From the NCBI GenBank assembly GCA_017436785.1, contig JAFSCK010000024.1:88204-152203 (forward strand): DNA of 64,000 nucleotides, read 5' to 3'. Below, piece by piece: positions 44,211-52,385 of this stretch (position 1 is its first letter; the number at the start of each line of letters is the position of its first letter). The stretch comes from Oscillospiraceae bacterium. Its GTDB lineage: Bacteria > Bacillota > Clostridia > Oscillospirales > Oscillospiraceae. The position numbers were made by a program, and so were the translations under genes. Below the pieces are notes generated by a model. The model did no database searches. It had not been told where the DNA came from and worked only from the letters and a program-made list of their open reading frames with translations.

Positions 44211-45074
44211 ATGCGCAGTAAATTGCAATTATTGGGCGCCATGGGCATTTTCGGCACCATCGGCATTTTCGTAAAATATATTCCCCTCCCCTCTGCTACC
44301 ATTGCCTTTGTCCGAGGCGTGCTGGGCGTGGTTTTTCTACTTCTGACCATGCTGATCTCCCGGCAAAAACCTGCATGGTCGGCAATCCGGCAAAACCTGC
44401 TACTGCTGTTATTTTCCGGTGCAGCCATCGGCATTAACTGGATCTTGCTTTTCGAGGCTTACCGGTACACCTCTGTAGCAGTGGCTACGGTTTGCTATTA
44501 TCTGGCACCGTTATTTTTACTGCTGCTTTCTCCCCTGTTGGGTGAACAGCTCACCCCCAAGAAGCTACTATGCATCGCTGCCGCTTTTGGGGGTATGGTG
44601 CTGGTTTCCGGTGTTACCGAGGGCGTGGCACTGAGCTTCCGGCAATTACGGGGTGTCCTTTGCGCCGTTGGTGCTGCCATTTTTTACGCCACAGTAATGC
44701 TTATGAACAAAAAGCTTGCCCCCATTCCCGCTTACGATAAAACAGTGATGCAGCTGGGTGCAGCCGCTTTGACCATCGTCCCCTATCTGCTTCTGAGCAA
44801 CGGTTTTGCTCACGCAGATCTAAACCCATTGCAGTGGTGCCTGTTGGCGGTAGTGGGTATTGTGCATACCGGCATTGCCTATGCCATGTATTTCGGTTCC
44901 ATGAAATCCTTACCCGCCCATACCATCGCCATCTTCAGCTATTTGGACCCGGTTCTGGCCGTACTTCTTTCTGCCTTGGTGCTGCGAGAGCCTCTTACCC
45001 CTTGGGGGATCGTCGGCTCGGTGCTGATTCTTGGCAGTGCCCTGTACAGCGAGTTTCCGGAACGCAAACGATAA
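44211..45074 (+). CDS. EamA/DMT-family transporter
   Basis: A 287-residue membrane protein with ten predicted helices in two EamA repeats (about residues 5-135 and 145-285), for example GAMGIFGTIGIFVKY and the second-repeat VGAAIFYATVMLMNKKL. DMT members export amino acids or other metabolites. ATG 44211 follows AAAGGAAT; an in-frame TTG at 44187 precedes that site. It is divergent from the lysine importer but has its own promoter, so a functional link is unproven. Confidence 0.88.
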   Translation: MRSKLQLLGAMGIFGTIGIFVKYIPLPSATIAFVRGVLGVVFLLLTMLISRQKPAWSAIRQNLLLLLFSGAAIGINWILLFEAYRYTSVAVATVCYYLAPLFLLLLSPLLGEQLTPKKLLCIAAAFGGMVLVSGVTEGVALSFRQLRGVLCAVGAAIFYATVMLMNKKLAPIPAYDKTVMQLGAAALTIVPYLLLSNGFAHADLNPLQWCLLAVVGIVHTGIAYAMYFGSMKSLPAHTIAIFSYLDPVLAVLLSALVLREPLTPWGIVGSVLILGSALYSEFPERKR

Positions 45075-45079
45075 AAAAC

Positions 45080-45112
45080 ACATCCGTCGGTGATCTCAAC
45101 ACCGACGGATGT
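45080..45112. terminator. bidirectional terminator between the DMT gene and the exporter operon
   Basis: Stem ACATCCGTCGGTG/CACCGACGGATGT followed by TCTTTTATT. Confidence 0.88.
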
Positions 45113-45116
45113 TCTT

Positions 45117-46727
45117 TTATTCTTCCATAGAGATCTTTCGCAGGTCAGAAAGGCCTTCCAAAGTATCCGGCCGATGGGTCACCAAAACAGCCTGCTTTCC
45201 GAGGCCGTGCAGCCCACGCAGCACCGCTGCTTCCGTTTGGGCATCCAATGCAGAGGTGCATTCATCCAGCAGCAAAACCGGCCGGTCCATGAGGATCGCC
45301 CGCGCGATCGCCAGCCGTTGGATCTGCCCCTTAGAAAGGCCGGTGTTGTTCTCCCGCACTTGGGTATTCAAGCCGGCAGGCATATCATAGATAAAATCTG
45401 CCTGCGCCACCGACAAGGCACTGCGCAACGCCTCCGGATCCGGATCAGAAACCAATTGCATATTCTCCACCACCGTTCCTGAAAACAGCGCATAATCCTG
45501 CGGCACATAGGCAAACAGGTGGCGGGTAGCCTCTGTACAGGGAATCTCCCCTGTTTCCGTGCGAATAAACACACGACCGGAATCCGGGGTGTACAGCGCC
45601 AGCATCAGCTTAAACAGGGTGGTCTTTCCCCGTCCGGATACGCCGGTCAAACAGGCCCAGCGCTCCAAAGGAAATTCCCCGGAAAATGCCTGCAGCACCG
45701 GCTGGCTCTCACCGGGATAGCAGAAGGTGACTTGATCAAACACAATGGCCTTGGGAACGATTCCGGAAACCTGTTCCGGTGTCTGCGGAATCGCCATCAA
45801 TTCTGTCAATCGCTCCGCTGCCACTTCCACCCCGGCCAACCGGGTCCACAGGCCGGAAATCCCTAAAACAGGGCCCCGAAACAGAGAGAACAGCTGCAGC
45901 ATAGAAGTCAGCGCGCCATAGGTGATAGCTCCCGCCGCCACCTGCACTGCGCCCCACAGGAGCAATGCACCGCTGCCGATGAGCATACCCACATTCATCA
46001 GGCTGCCGATACTTACCGACCAGACACGCCGTTTCCGACGGGTTGTCAGACTGACATTCTGAACAGCATCGAACCGGTTCAGGGCTTCTTCCTGCGCCTG
46101 CAGGCTTTGGAGCAATTCCAGCTGCTGCAGATCCTCTTGGATGGCGCTAAGCACCTGTTCGTCTGCCTTGCGGACCTGCCGATGATGCTTTTTCAGCACC
46201 GGACGCAAAAGTCCCGTCAGCAGGATAATGGCAACTGCCGCCAGCAGCATGGTCAGTGCCACCGGTTTAGATATCAGCAAAACCGCAATAAAGGCGGATA
46301 CCAATCCGGAAATCTGGCCAACCAATCCCGGCAGGGCACTCACTGCACCGTCGCAGACGGTGCTCACATCCTCCATACTCCGGCTCAAAAGCTGACCGCT
46401 ATGGAACTGCTGCAACCGCACATCCCGGCTATATGCGGCAGAACGCAGAAGTCGGCTGCGAAGCCGGGCCGCCATGGTATCCATTGTGCTGCCGGCAAAC
46501 CAAGCCAGCAGGGTATGCATTCCCACCAAAGCCAAAATATCTGCTGCCAAAAGGCCGCTGTAGAGCATTAGCTGGCCGGTTTTCCCCAGTGCCGCATCGA
46601 TCACGAACCGGGAAAGAAAAGCCACGCCAACCTGCAGCAGTGATTGGAGCAAAGTCAACATACAAAGCAAAAGGATCCTTCCGGCACAAGGCTTAAAAAG
46701 GATCTTTGCATTTTCATTCTTTTTCAT
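45117..46727 (-). CDS. ABC exporter, fused membrane and ATPase domains
   Basis: A 536-residue half-transporter with six helices (about 15-300) and a C-terminal ATPase: Walker A GVSGRGKTT, Q-loop YVPQDYALF, signature LSKGQIQR (a Gly-to-Lys change from LSGGQ), Walker B VLLLDECTSALD and H-loop LVTHRPD. No peptidase C39 domain is present, so it is not a self-cleaving bacteriocin exporter. The start overlaps the upstream stop by one base (TAATG). Last gene of the CpsCDB-PqqD operon; presumably exports its product. Confidence 0.9.
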   Translation of the reverse strand: MKKNENAKILFKPCAGRILLLCMLTLLQSLLQVGVAFLSRFVIDAALGKTGQLMLYSGLLAADILALVGMHTLLAWFAGSTMDTMAARLRSRLLRSAAYSRDVRLQQFHSGQLLSRSMEDVSTVCDGAVSALPGLVGQISGLVSAFIAVLLISKPVALTMLLAAVAIILLTGLLRPVLKKHHRQVRKADEQVLSAIQEDLQQLELLQSLQAQEEALNRFDAVQNVSLTTRRKRRVWSVSIGSLMNVGMLIGSGALLLWGAVQVAAGAITYGALTSMLQLFSLFRGPVLGISGLWTRLAGVEVAAERLTELMAIPQTPEQVSGIVPKAIVFDQVTFCYPGESQPVLQAFSGEFPLERWACLTGVSGRGKTTLFKLMLALYTPDSGRVFIRTETGEIPCTEATRHLFAYVPQDYALFSGTVVENMQLVSDPDPEALRSALSVAQADFIYDMPAGLNTQVRENNTGLSKGQIQRLAIARAILMDRPVLLLDECTSALDAQTEAAVLRGLHGLGKQAVLVTHRPDTLEGLSDLRKISMEE

Positions 46728-47410
46728 TATGACGGTACTTTATCCATGTCGATCTCGCCGTCGTCTACACGACCGCCGTTACCGGACAAGGACGGAGGGG
46801 CCGGCATCACGATGTCTCCATCCTCCTGCTCTGTTTCCTGACCGCCGCCGGAAACAGTGGGCTGGGTGGTTTCGGTGGTGCTGTCCTCTTCCTCTTCCTC
46901 CTCAGGCTCTGTGGGCTCTGATTGATTGTTATTGCCATTGTTGCCGCCGTTGCTGTTGTTGCTGTTGTTACCGCCGGTCAGCTCGATGGTAATATCGCCC
47001 TCTTCCCTTTCAGCAGGAGTCCCTGCGCCGTTACCGGAACCGCCGGGCGTCGTGGGGGGTGTGGTAGGCTCTGTAGGGGGCGTGGTAGGCTTGGGGGTGG
47101 TGGGCTTGGGAGTGGTGGGCTTGGGAGTGGTGGGCTTAGGGGTAGTAGGGGCAGGCTCCGTTGCCTCCGTTTCTTCCGGTTCTGTGGTTTCCTCCGGCGC
47201 AGTGGTTTCCTCCGGCATAGTGGTCTGCTCCGGCACAGTGGTCTGCTCCGGCACAGTGGTCTGCTGTGTGGAAGGCTTTGTTCCCTTTGTGGAAATTCCG
47301 CCGTAATCAGGCTCCTGATTGATACCGCCGATCATCGTAATTGCCAGCACGACCACCAATGCCAAAGCAATTACAATGCCGATCAGAAAGAACATTTTAT
47401 TCTCGCTCAT
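46727..47410 (-). CDS. membrane-anchored Pro/Thr/Glu-rich repeat protein
   Basis: I recognise no family. The 227-residue product has one N-terminal transmembrane helix (about residues 6-29) and a long low-complexity outer part: TVPEQT/MPEET units, four TTPKP repeats, TPPTEPTTPP, an Asn-rich stretch, an acidic block, and three spaced acidic motifs EEGDITIEL, EDGDIVMPA and DDGEIDMDK. ATG 47410 follows GGAGG; upstream in-frame ATGs overlap that site. It resembles wall-spanning or glycosylatable stalks. It may be a scaffold or the substrate of the adjacent peptidase/kinase genes; this is speculation. Confidence 0.8.
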   Translation of the reverse strand: MSENKMFFLIGIVIALALVVVLAITMIGGINQEPDYGGISTKGTKPSTQQTTVPEQTTVPEQTTMPEETTAPEETTEPEETEATEPAPTTPKPTTPKPTTPKPTTPKPTTPPTEPTTPPTTPGGSGNGAGTPAEREEGDITIELTGGNNSNNSNGGNNGNNNQSEPTEPEEEEEEDSTTETTQPTVSGGGQETEQEDGDIVMPAPPSLSGNGGRVDDGEIDMDKVPS

Positions 47411-47455
47411 GTCCATCCTCCATAAAATGTATTCACGCTGCGGCGCAGCAAACAT

Positions 47456-47926
47456 TTACTTTTTCTTCTTGCGCAGGCGGCCAAAACATCTGCGCAGCTT
47501 CAGGATCGGTTTGCGCACAGGAAACAGCCGCACCCAAAGCCACACATAGGCTTTGCATGCCGGCGCATTTGCGCGGATGCGTTTGCCGTTCCGGATATAT
47601 GTATCCACCAACGCGATCACCTGATGGGCTTCCACCCTTTCCGGCTGCCATTGATTATCTCCGGAACAGATAAAACTACCGTCGGCATTCACTTTCACGA
47701 TTCTGTGCAGAATATATCTGCCGTTTAAGCGCTGGTACAGGATCAGATCCCCGCGGCAATACCTTTGGGGCGGGGGAATCAATTCCACCCGATCTCTGCA
47801 ATTACGCAAGGTAGGGTGCATACTCACACCTGTGACGATCAGGTGAGAACGGCCACCGTTTTCCAGCTGCAGCCGGATCAGTGGCACAATGGATTCCATT
47901 GAAACTGCGGACAGCTCCATCGCCAC
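47456..47926 (-). CDS. S24/S26-type signal-peptidase-like serine protease
   Basis: A 156-residue protein with the S26 nucleophile motif TGVSMHPTL (Ser35), GDLILYQR, then LHRIVKV (His74) and CSGDNQ. His in place of the general-base Lys is the pattern of SipW/ER-type signal peptidases. There is no evident N-terminal membrane helix, unlike true type I signal peptidases; the C-terminus is very basic (ending RRCFGRLRKKKK). It is in the PqqD/HPr-kinase-like operon and may cleave a leader or pilin-like substrate there. Confidence 0.82.
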   Translation of the reverse strand: MAMELSAVSMESIVPLIRLQLENGGRSHLIVTGVSMHPTLRNCRDRVELIPPPQRYCRGDLILYQRLNGRYILHRIVKVNADGSFICSGDNQWQPERVEAHQVIALVDTYIRNGKRIRANAPACKAYVWLWVRLFPVRKPILKLRRCFGRLRKKKK

Positions 47927-47937
47927 CGTCTCCCCTT

Positions 47938-48636
47938 TCAGTCCGCCGAAGCGGCTGTCATTGCATTCCGGGATACCACTGCCGCGGCATCCTCATTGCG
48001 GCAGCTCAGCTGCCAGATAGGCACTTGACGCAAAAAGCGATCCAGCAGTGCCAGCTGTTTTTCCATATCTTCCCGGTCAAGCTGATAGGAAGACTGACTC
48101 ATGACCCAAGGTAACGCCTCCGCCGGCTGCAAAGGCTTGATGGTATTCTCTTCTCCACGGCGCAAAACAGCCACGCCGCCGATGGGAACCCCTTCATTGG
48201 AAGAAAGATCATACTTTCCGGACCACGGCGTACCGTATGCCATCCAAACGCCATCCACGCAACGCAAAGCCGGCTTATCGTCATTTAAGTAACGGGCGCC
48301 AAACAGGCGGCACCATTTTTCCGTATGGGTAGATTTTCCCGTTCCGCTGGGGGCAGAAAACAAATAGGCTTTTCCGTCCAGAACCACCGCGGAGGAATGC
48401 AGAAAAGAGCCGTCAAAAGCCAAAAGCTCCTTTGCAAAGAGCGCACCGGTTGCCAGATACTGCATGATATCCGGATCTTTGATATCCGGGTTCAGCCTTG
48501 CCAAGCGCTGCATATCATACTGCAGAACAATATCTGCCTTTTCAGATCCGTCGACGCGGTAGGCCTGCGCCTGCTGGTATGTCCGCCCGGACACATCCAT
48601 CTGAACCGTCAGATCTGCAATTCGATAAAAGCTCAT
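47938..48636 (-). CDS. HPr kinase-like P-loop protein
   Basis: A 232-residue protein with Walker A SAPSGTGKSTHT (Lys101) and the acidic LNDDK motif (117-121), followed by YGTPWSGK, the pattern of HPr-kinase C-terminal-domain homologues that occur in peptide-modification cassettes. It lacks the N-terminal domain of true HPrK and is not near ptsH. It overlaps the PqqD gene by four bases (ATGA), so the two are co-translated. Related kinases phosphorylate a residue of lasso-type peptides; the substrate here is unknown. The frame is open for 51 codons upstream, but ATG 48636 fits the overlap. Confidence 0.82.
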   Translation of the reverse strand: MSFYRIADLTVQMDVSGRTYQQAQAYRVDGSEKADIVLQYDMQRLARLNPDIKDPDIMQYLATGALFAKELLAFDGSFLHSSAVVLDGKAYLFSAPSGTGKSTHTEKWCRLFGARYLNDDKPALRCVDGVWMAYGTPWSGKYDLSSNEGVPIGGVAVLRRGEENTIKPLQPAEALPWVMSQSSYQLDREDMEKQLALLDRFLRQVPIWQLSCRNEDAAAVVSRNAMTAASAD

Positions 48637-48914
48637 TGGTCCTGCTCCGTAATCACAGCACCTACCGCAGTCAGCTTGCGAATAAACCCATCCACATCCT
48701 GACGGGCCTGCGCCGGCTCCACCTGATAATGCTCCAGCAGCAGTGCTGCCAGTGTTTCCGGCGTTTGCTCTGTCTGCAAAGCTTCCCACAAAAGCTTTCC
48801 TGTTTCATTCAGCGTGATCATACCGGGAAAACGCTTGGCAGCCGCCCCCACCGGGACCAGCACCAAACTATCTGCCACATCACGCAGCAAAAAATCAGGG
48901 CATTGCTTCATCAT
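48633..48914 (-). CDS. PqqD-family peptide chaperone (RRE domain)
   Basis: A 93-residue PqqD-like protein with the typical ITLNETGKLLWEALQ core, an intervening helix and a winged-helix end. PqqD/RRE domains bind leader peptides of RiPP precursors and present them to modifying enzymes. Two start ATGs (48914 and 48911) follow GAGGTG; the second has better spacing. No precursor peptide gene is visible within the operon, the gap to the next gene being only 35 bases. Confidence 0.85.
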   Translation of the reverse strand: MMKQCPDFLLRDVADSLVLVPVGAAAKRFPGMITLNETGKLLWEALQTEQTPETLAALLLEHYQVEPAQARQDVDGFIRKLTAVGAVITEQDQ

Positions 48915-48949
48915 TTACACCTCATAGGCCTGCCGCAGCAGGCAAATCG

Positions 48950-49621
48950 TTAAAAAGTCCAGTCCAGACACTGCCGGAGTTCTTGGCCGTGGGCCTGTAA
49001 ATACCTTGCCGCCCGATCCATACATGGCGGGCGGTTAGTGGTATTATGGCAGTCGGAGCCGATCATCCAGCTTCCCTGTGACATCAATCGCAGGGCTTTT
49101 TTTCCGCCAAACGGCTTGCCGAAAATCTCAGAGCTGATCTGCATGGGCACCTGCAGTTGGGCAAGGGCCTGATACTGACCCCGACGCTGCAGATGCAGCG
49201 CCCGCTCCACATGCGCGATCACCGGAACCACGCGGCCATCCAGAATCAGTTCCCGCACACCATCCAAATGGCTGTTATCCCAAGCCATATACGGCAGTTC
49301 CAGCAGCATGTACCGGGAATTGCCCATCGTCAGGTCTGTAAGCTGCTCCATATGCTCCAAGCTGGGACACCAAGCCACTTCCGCACCCAATATCAGTTGG
49401 GGAAGATCCTCGGTAACTGCCGAGCATAATGTTTCATACGCCTGCGCGCGACGGGCCAAAAAGCTGTCCACGGACTCCACAGTGGGATAGAAATGGGGCG
49501 TCAGCACCACTTTTTTCACACCTTGGTCCCGACATTTTCGCAGCATGCGAAGACTCTCTCCCAGAGATTGGGCACCGTCATCAATCCCCGGAAGGATATG
49601 GGTATGGGTATCTACCATCAT
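48950..49621 (-). CDS. CpsB/YwqE-like PHP-domain tyrosine-protein phosphatase
   Basis: A 223-residue metal-dependent phosphatase of the CpsB family: DTHTHILPGIDDGA, LTPHFYP, LGAEVAW, VIAHVERAL and IGSDCHNTTNRPP supply the PHP ligands. It dephosphorylates the BY-kinase encoded just upstream (four-base overlap). In capsule loci this pair controls chain assembly; here no glycosyltransferase follows. Confidence 0.92.
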   Translation of the reverse strand: MMVDTHTHILPGIDDGAQSLGESLRMLRKCRDQGVKKVVLTPHFYPTVESVDSFLARRAQAYETLCSAVTEDLPQLILGAEVAWCPSLEHMEQLTDLTMGNSRYMLLELPYMAWDNSHLDGVRELILDGRVVPVIAHVERALHLQRRGQYQALAQLQVPMQISSEIFGKPFGGKKALRLMSQGSWMIGSDCHNTTNRPPCMDRAARYLQAHGQELRQCLDWTF

Positions 49622-50328
49622 TTATAACCGTATCGATAATAGCCCTTTGTTTTCACTGTTACGCCGTTAAGCACGTATCCCAAGATCTTGGCGTCGGTCA
49701 GCTTCAGCTGGTTGATGGCCTGCTTGATGCCTTCCTTCTTGGAACGACCCTGACGGGCCAGCAGCAGCACGCCGTCCAGCAAGCTGGCGATGACGCAGCA
49801 ATCGGAAACCACATTCACGGGAGGCGTGTCGATCAGCACATAATCGTATTGCTTGGAAATCTGCTCCACCAAGCTCTGCATCCGCTCACTGCTGAGCAGC
49901 TCAGAGGGGTTGGGAGGCACATCGCCGGCAAACATCACATCCAGATTAGGGTGGATCTGCGTCCGGATGGCTTCTGCCAGCTCTACCTGCTCGGCCAGCA
50001 CATTGGAAAGACCGGGTGCTGCCTTTTCCACCATCAGCCGCGCCAAAGCAGGACGCCGCAGGTCCGCATCGATCAACAGGACGCGCTTACCGGTCTGGGC
50101 AAAGGAGATCGCCAAATTCAAAATGGTGATACTCTTGCCTTCGCCGGCGGAACAGCTGGTAATGCAGAACCGCTTGCATGCATTGCCGCGCAAAGAGAAC
50201 TGGATATTGGTACGCAGGGTCTTATAAGCTTCCTGCAGCGCAAAGGGGCTGGATTCATTCAGGATCATTCTGCGCTGAGTCAGCGCGGTCTGTGCCTGCT
50301 CAGTCTTTTGAACTTCTTGATTGCTCAT
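49618..50328 (-). CDS. CpsD/CapB-like bacterial tyrosine kinase
   Basis: A 236-residue BY-kinase: EAYKTLRTNIQFSL, Walker A SCSAGEGKSITILN, Walker A' VLLIDADLRRP, Walker B YVLIDTPPV and a short Tyr-rich tail (YYRYGY) that is the autophosphorylation cluster. Its activator is the CpsC-like membrane protein encoded three bases upstream. Confidence 0.93.
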   Translation of the reverse strand: MSNQEVQKTEQAQTALTQRRMILNESSPFALQEAYKTLRTNIQFSLRGNACKRFCITSCSAGEGKSITILNLAISFAQTGKRVLLIDADLRRPALARLMVEKAAPGLSNVLAEQVELAEAIRTQIHPNLDVMFAGDVPPNPSELLSSERMQSLVEQISKQYDYVLIDTPPVNVVSDCCVIASLLDGVLLLARQGRSKKEGIKQAINQLKLTDAKILGYVLNGVTVKTKGYYRYGYK

Positions 50329-50330
50329 AA

Positions 50331-51047
50331 TTAGTGCCTCACTTTCCGGGAGGAAGGCTTTTGCGGTTCCTCATCCATTTCGGGAATGCTTCCCAACACC
50401 GGCAGCGGGCAGATCTTTTCCAAATCTTCCTTTTTGCCGATCCGATTATCCATCAACAGCTGGGCAACCACCACAGCCGCTGCCAAAACGCCGCCGACCA
50501 CGAACGCCAAAATGGTGCTGCTGGTGTAGCTGGGAGAATAACGGCTCTTGGGAATCCGGGCGTAGTCCACCACTTTTGCGGTGCTGCCGGGAATGATCTT
50601 GGTAATCTCGCCGGGTGCCACCTCTGCGATCACATTGGCAAGGTCCGCCGCCAGCTGGGGATCCGGTGCGATCACGGAAACCTTGAACATCTCCGTTTCG
50701 CCTACAGCGGAGGCTCTGAGCATACCGCGGATCTGATCGGCAGTAATGTTCAGGTTGCTGGCTTCGGCTACCTTGGAAAGAACCGTGTGGCTGGAAATGA
50801 TATTGGTATAAGTTTCCACCAAGCGCTGGGCAACCGCCAAGTCCGAGGAGGACATGTACTGGCTGTTGACACCGGAGCTGTTATTGACATACATCGTTAC
50901 ATCCGCCTTATATGTAGGGGTAACGAAATTGGCGGTATAGACCAGCATACCTAAGCCTGCGATCACCGCGCACAAAATGATGGCCCAAATCTGCTTAAGC
51001 AGCGCTGTGCCAATCTCTCTCAAGTCGAGTTCAATGGTTTCGTTCAT
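50331..51047 (-). CDS. Wzz/CpsC-like chain-length and kinase-modulator membrane protein
   Basis: A 238-residue protein with two transmembrane helices (about residues 19-40 and 180-200) around an extracytoplasmic Wzz domain; the start MNETIELDLREIGTALLKQI and the Pro-rich segment before helix 2 (RIPKSRYSPSYTSS) are typical. The cytoplasmic tail activates the CpsD kinase. ATG 51047 follows AAGGAGAAG. First gene of an eight-gene leftward operon (51047-45117). Confidence 0.9.
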   Translation of the reverse strand: MNETIELDLREIGTALLKQIWAIILCAVIAGLGMLVYTANFVTPTYKADVTMYVNNSSGVNSQYMSSSDLAVAQRLVETYTNIISSHTVLSKVAEASNLNITADQIRGMLRASAVGETEMFKVSVIAPDPQLAADLANVIAEVAPGEITKIIPGSTAKVVDYARIPKSRYSPSYTSSTILAFVVGGVLAAAVVVAQLLMDNRIGKKEDLEKICPLPVLGSIPEMDEEPQKPSSRKVRH

Positions 51048-51152
51048 TTTTCTTCTCCTTACCGGTTCCGCCCCGGTCTCTACAAGAGGCGAACCTGTTT
51101 GCTTTGGATGCTTCATGGGTGCATCACGGCATAGTAATAGACTTACAGGCTA

Positions 51153-51181
51153 ATTCTATCACAAAGCAACTGCCTTGTCAA
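51153..51181 (-). promoter_or_regulatory. promoter of the CpsCDB-PqqD-exporter operon
   Basis: TTGACA (51176-51181), 17 bases, TAGAAT (51153-51158) on the minus strand. The leader (51048-51150) shows no known riboswitch motif. Confidence 0.8.
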
Positions 51182-51232
51182 CGGATGATCCGGCATGATA
51201 AACGTGGAAAATCCTTGCGCTCAAGTGGATTT

Positions 51233-51922
51233 TTACAATATCTCCCGCAGGTCTACCGCCACCGGCAGGCGCACATCCATGGTATCGGGGGTAACCGCGC
51301 AATCTACCGCCAAAACGGCCACGCCGGCTTTCGCCGCAGAGCGCAGTGCCCGACCAAAAGCAGCATCGGTGGTATCATTGGGATGCAGATATTTTACATC
51401 TGACATCTGAATCACAAACAAAACATAGGCCCCGAAGCCTTCCTGCGCCGCTTTCTGCAACCCCCGCAGATGCTTGGTTCCCCGCTGTGTGGGCGCATCC
51501 GGAAAGGCACATACGCCGTCATTTTCCAATGTGACCCCTTTGACCTCTAAAAAACAGGTCTTCCCATCTTTCACAAAAGAAAAATCGAACCTCGAATCTG
51601 CATGTTTTACCTCCGGGCGAAGCTGGGAGATCTCACCCAAACCGCCCGCTTCCAGCCACTGCCGGACCGCAATATTCGGGGCTTGGGAATCCATATTGAT
51701 CAGCCTTTCCCCTTTTTGTACCGCGATCAAGTCGAAGGCGGTCTTTCGGGCGGGATTAGAGGCTCTTTGGCACCACACCGTGGTGCCGGGCAACAACAAT
51801 TCCCGGCATCTGCCTGTATTTTTCACGTGGCACACCTGCGTTGCTCCGTCAATCATCACATGGGCGATAAACCGGTTGGGCCGGGAAACAAACTGCCCCT
51901 TTACCATATTGTCATAGTGCAA
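51233..51922 (-). CDS. sfsA: SfsA-family DNA/RNA nuclease
   Basis: A 229-residue protein with the SfsA pattern: RPNRFIAHVMIDG, HVKNTGRCRELLLPG, RFDFSFVKDGKTCFLEVKGVTL (PD-(D/E)XK-like core in two parts) and DAPTQRGTKHLRGL. It appears to use a TTG start; 51922 is placed six bases after GGGGG, while an in-frame TTG at 51928 is too close and ATG 51907 too far. The cellular role of the family is poorly defined. Confidence 0.9.
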   Translation of the reverse strand: MHYDNMVKGQFVSRPNRFIAHVMIDGATQVCHVKNTGRCRELLLPGTTVWCQRASNPARKTAFDLIAVQKGERLINMDSQAPNIAVRQWLEAGGLGEISQLRPEVKHADSRFDFSFVKDGKTCFLEVKGVTLENDGVCAFPDAPTQRGTKHLRGLQKAAQEGFGAYVLFVIQMSDVKYLHPNDTTDAAFGRALRSAAKAGVAVLAVDCAVTPDTMDVRLPVAVDLREIL

Positions 51923-51988
51923 ATCCAATCCCCCTTTCTTTTTATAGCATAGCAGAAAATTTATCCCTTGCCAAGACCGAATAAGGGG

Positions 51989-52016
51989 TTGACAATTCCC
52001 ATAAATATGTTATAAT
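51989..52016 (+). promoter_or_regulatory. promoter of tRNA-Val(CAC)
   Basis: TTGACA (51989-51994), 16 bases, TATAAT (52011-52016). Confidence 0.88.
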
Positions 52017-52031
52017 GCTTAAGCACAACAC

Positions 52032-52108
52032 GGAGGCTTAGCTCAGCTGGTTAGAGCGCATGCTTCACACGCATGAGGTCACAGGTTCGAGTCCCGTAGT
52101 CTCCACCA
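52032..52108 (+). tRNA. tRNA-Val (anticodon CAC), CCA encoded
   Basis: Acceptor GGAGGCT/AGTCTCC, D arm GCTCAGCTGGTTAGAGC, anticodon stem CATGC/GCATG with loop TTCACAC (anticodon CAC), T arm AGGTTCGAGTCC, discriminator A and CCA. It reads GUG codons. Confidence 0.95.
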
Positions 52109-52110
52109 AA

Positions 52111-52151
52111 AAAGAAGTAACTTTTGTCTACCAAAAGTTACTTCTTTTTTT
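52111..52151 (+). terminator. terminator of tRNA-Val(CAC)
   Basis: Stem AAAGAAGTAACTTTTG/CAAAAGTTACTTCTTT followed by TTTTA. Confidence 0.9.
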
Positions 52152-52153
52152 AT

Positions 52154-52338
52154 CCAAGCCGCAGGCTTGGCATATCATCGCCGCACGAAGTGCGGTGCAT
52201 ATCATCAAGGTCGGCAAGCCGACCTTGTATCTCATCACGCGCCAGCGTGTATTTTTCCTGCGGCTTGATGAGATGCAACACTGTGTGTTGATGATATGCA
52301 ATTCCGACGGAATTGATGATATACAAGGCTTCACCTTG
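52154..52338. repeat. fishbone array of nested hairpins (six side hairpins on a segmented stem)
   Basis: Three left segments CATATCATC (52171-52179), CATATCATC (52198-52206) and TATCTCATC (52228-52236) can pair with right segments GATGATATA (52315-52323), GATGATATG (52290-52298) and GATGAGATG (52267-52275). Between consecutive segments each strand carries a small perfect hairpin: 52154-52170, 52179-52197 and 52206-52227 on the left; 52276-52290, 52299-52315 and 52324-52338 on the right; another (52237-52250) sits in the apical loop. Side-hairpin stems differ in sequence while the 9-nt stem segments are conserved. The right-most hairpin runs into the promoter of the following gene. Confidence 0.85.
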
Positions 52339-52364
52339 ATTTGTTTACGGAAAAGCAGTATAAT
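52336..52364 (+). promoter_or_regulatory. promoter of the four-helix-bundle gene, at the edge of the hairpin array
   Basis: TTGATT (52336-52341), 17 bases, TATAAT (52359-52364). The -35 overlaps the last base-paired hairpin of the array, so array folding or binding could affect transcription. Confidence 0.7.
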
Positions 52365-52385
52365 TCTCTTGGAAGGAGTGGTTTT

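Noticed and set aside
44086-45074. DMT transporter as part of the lysine regulon
   Set aside because: It has its own divergent promoter and no L-box; a functional link to lysine is not shown by the sequence.
45117-51047. Ordinary capsule biosynthesis cluster
   Set aside because: No glycosyltransferase, flippase or polymerase gene is present between or beside the regulatory trio and the exporter.
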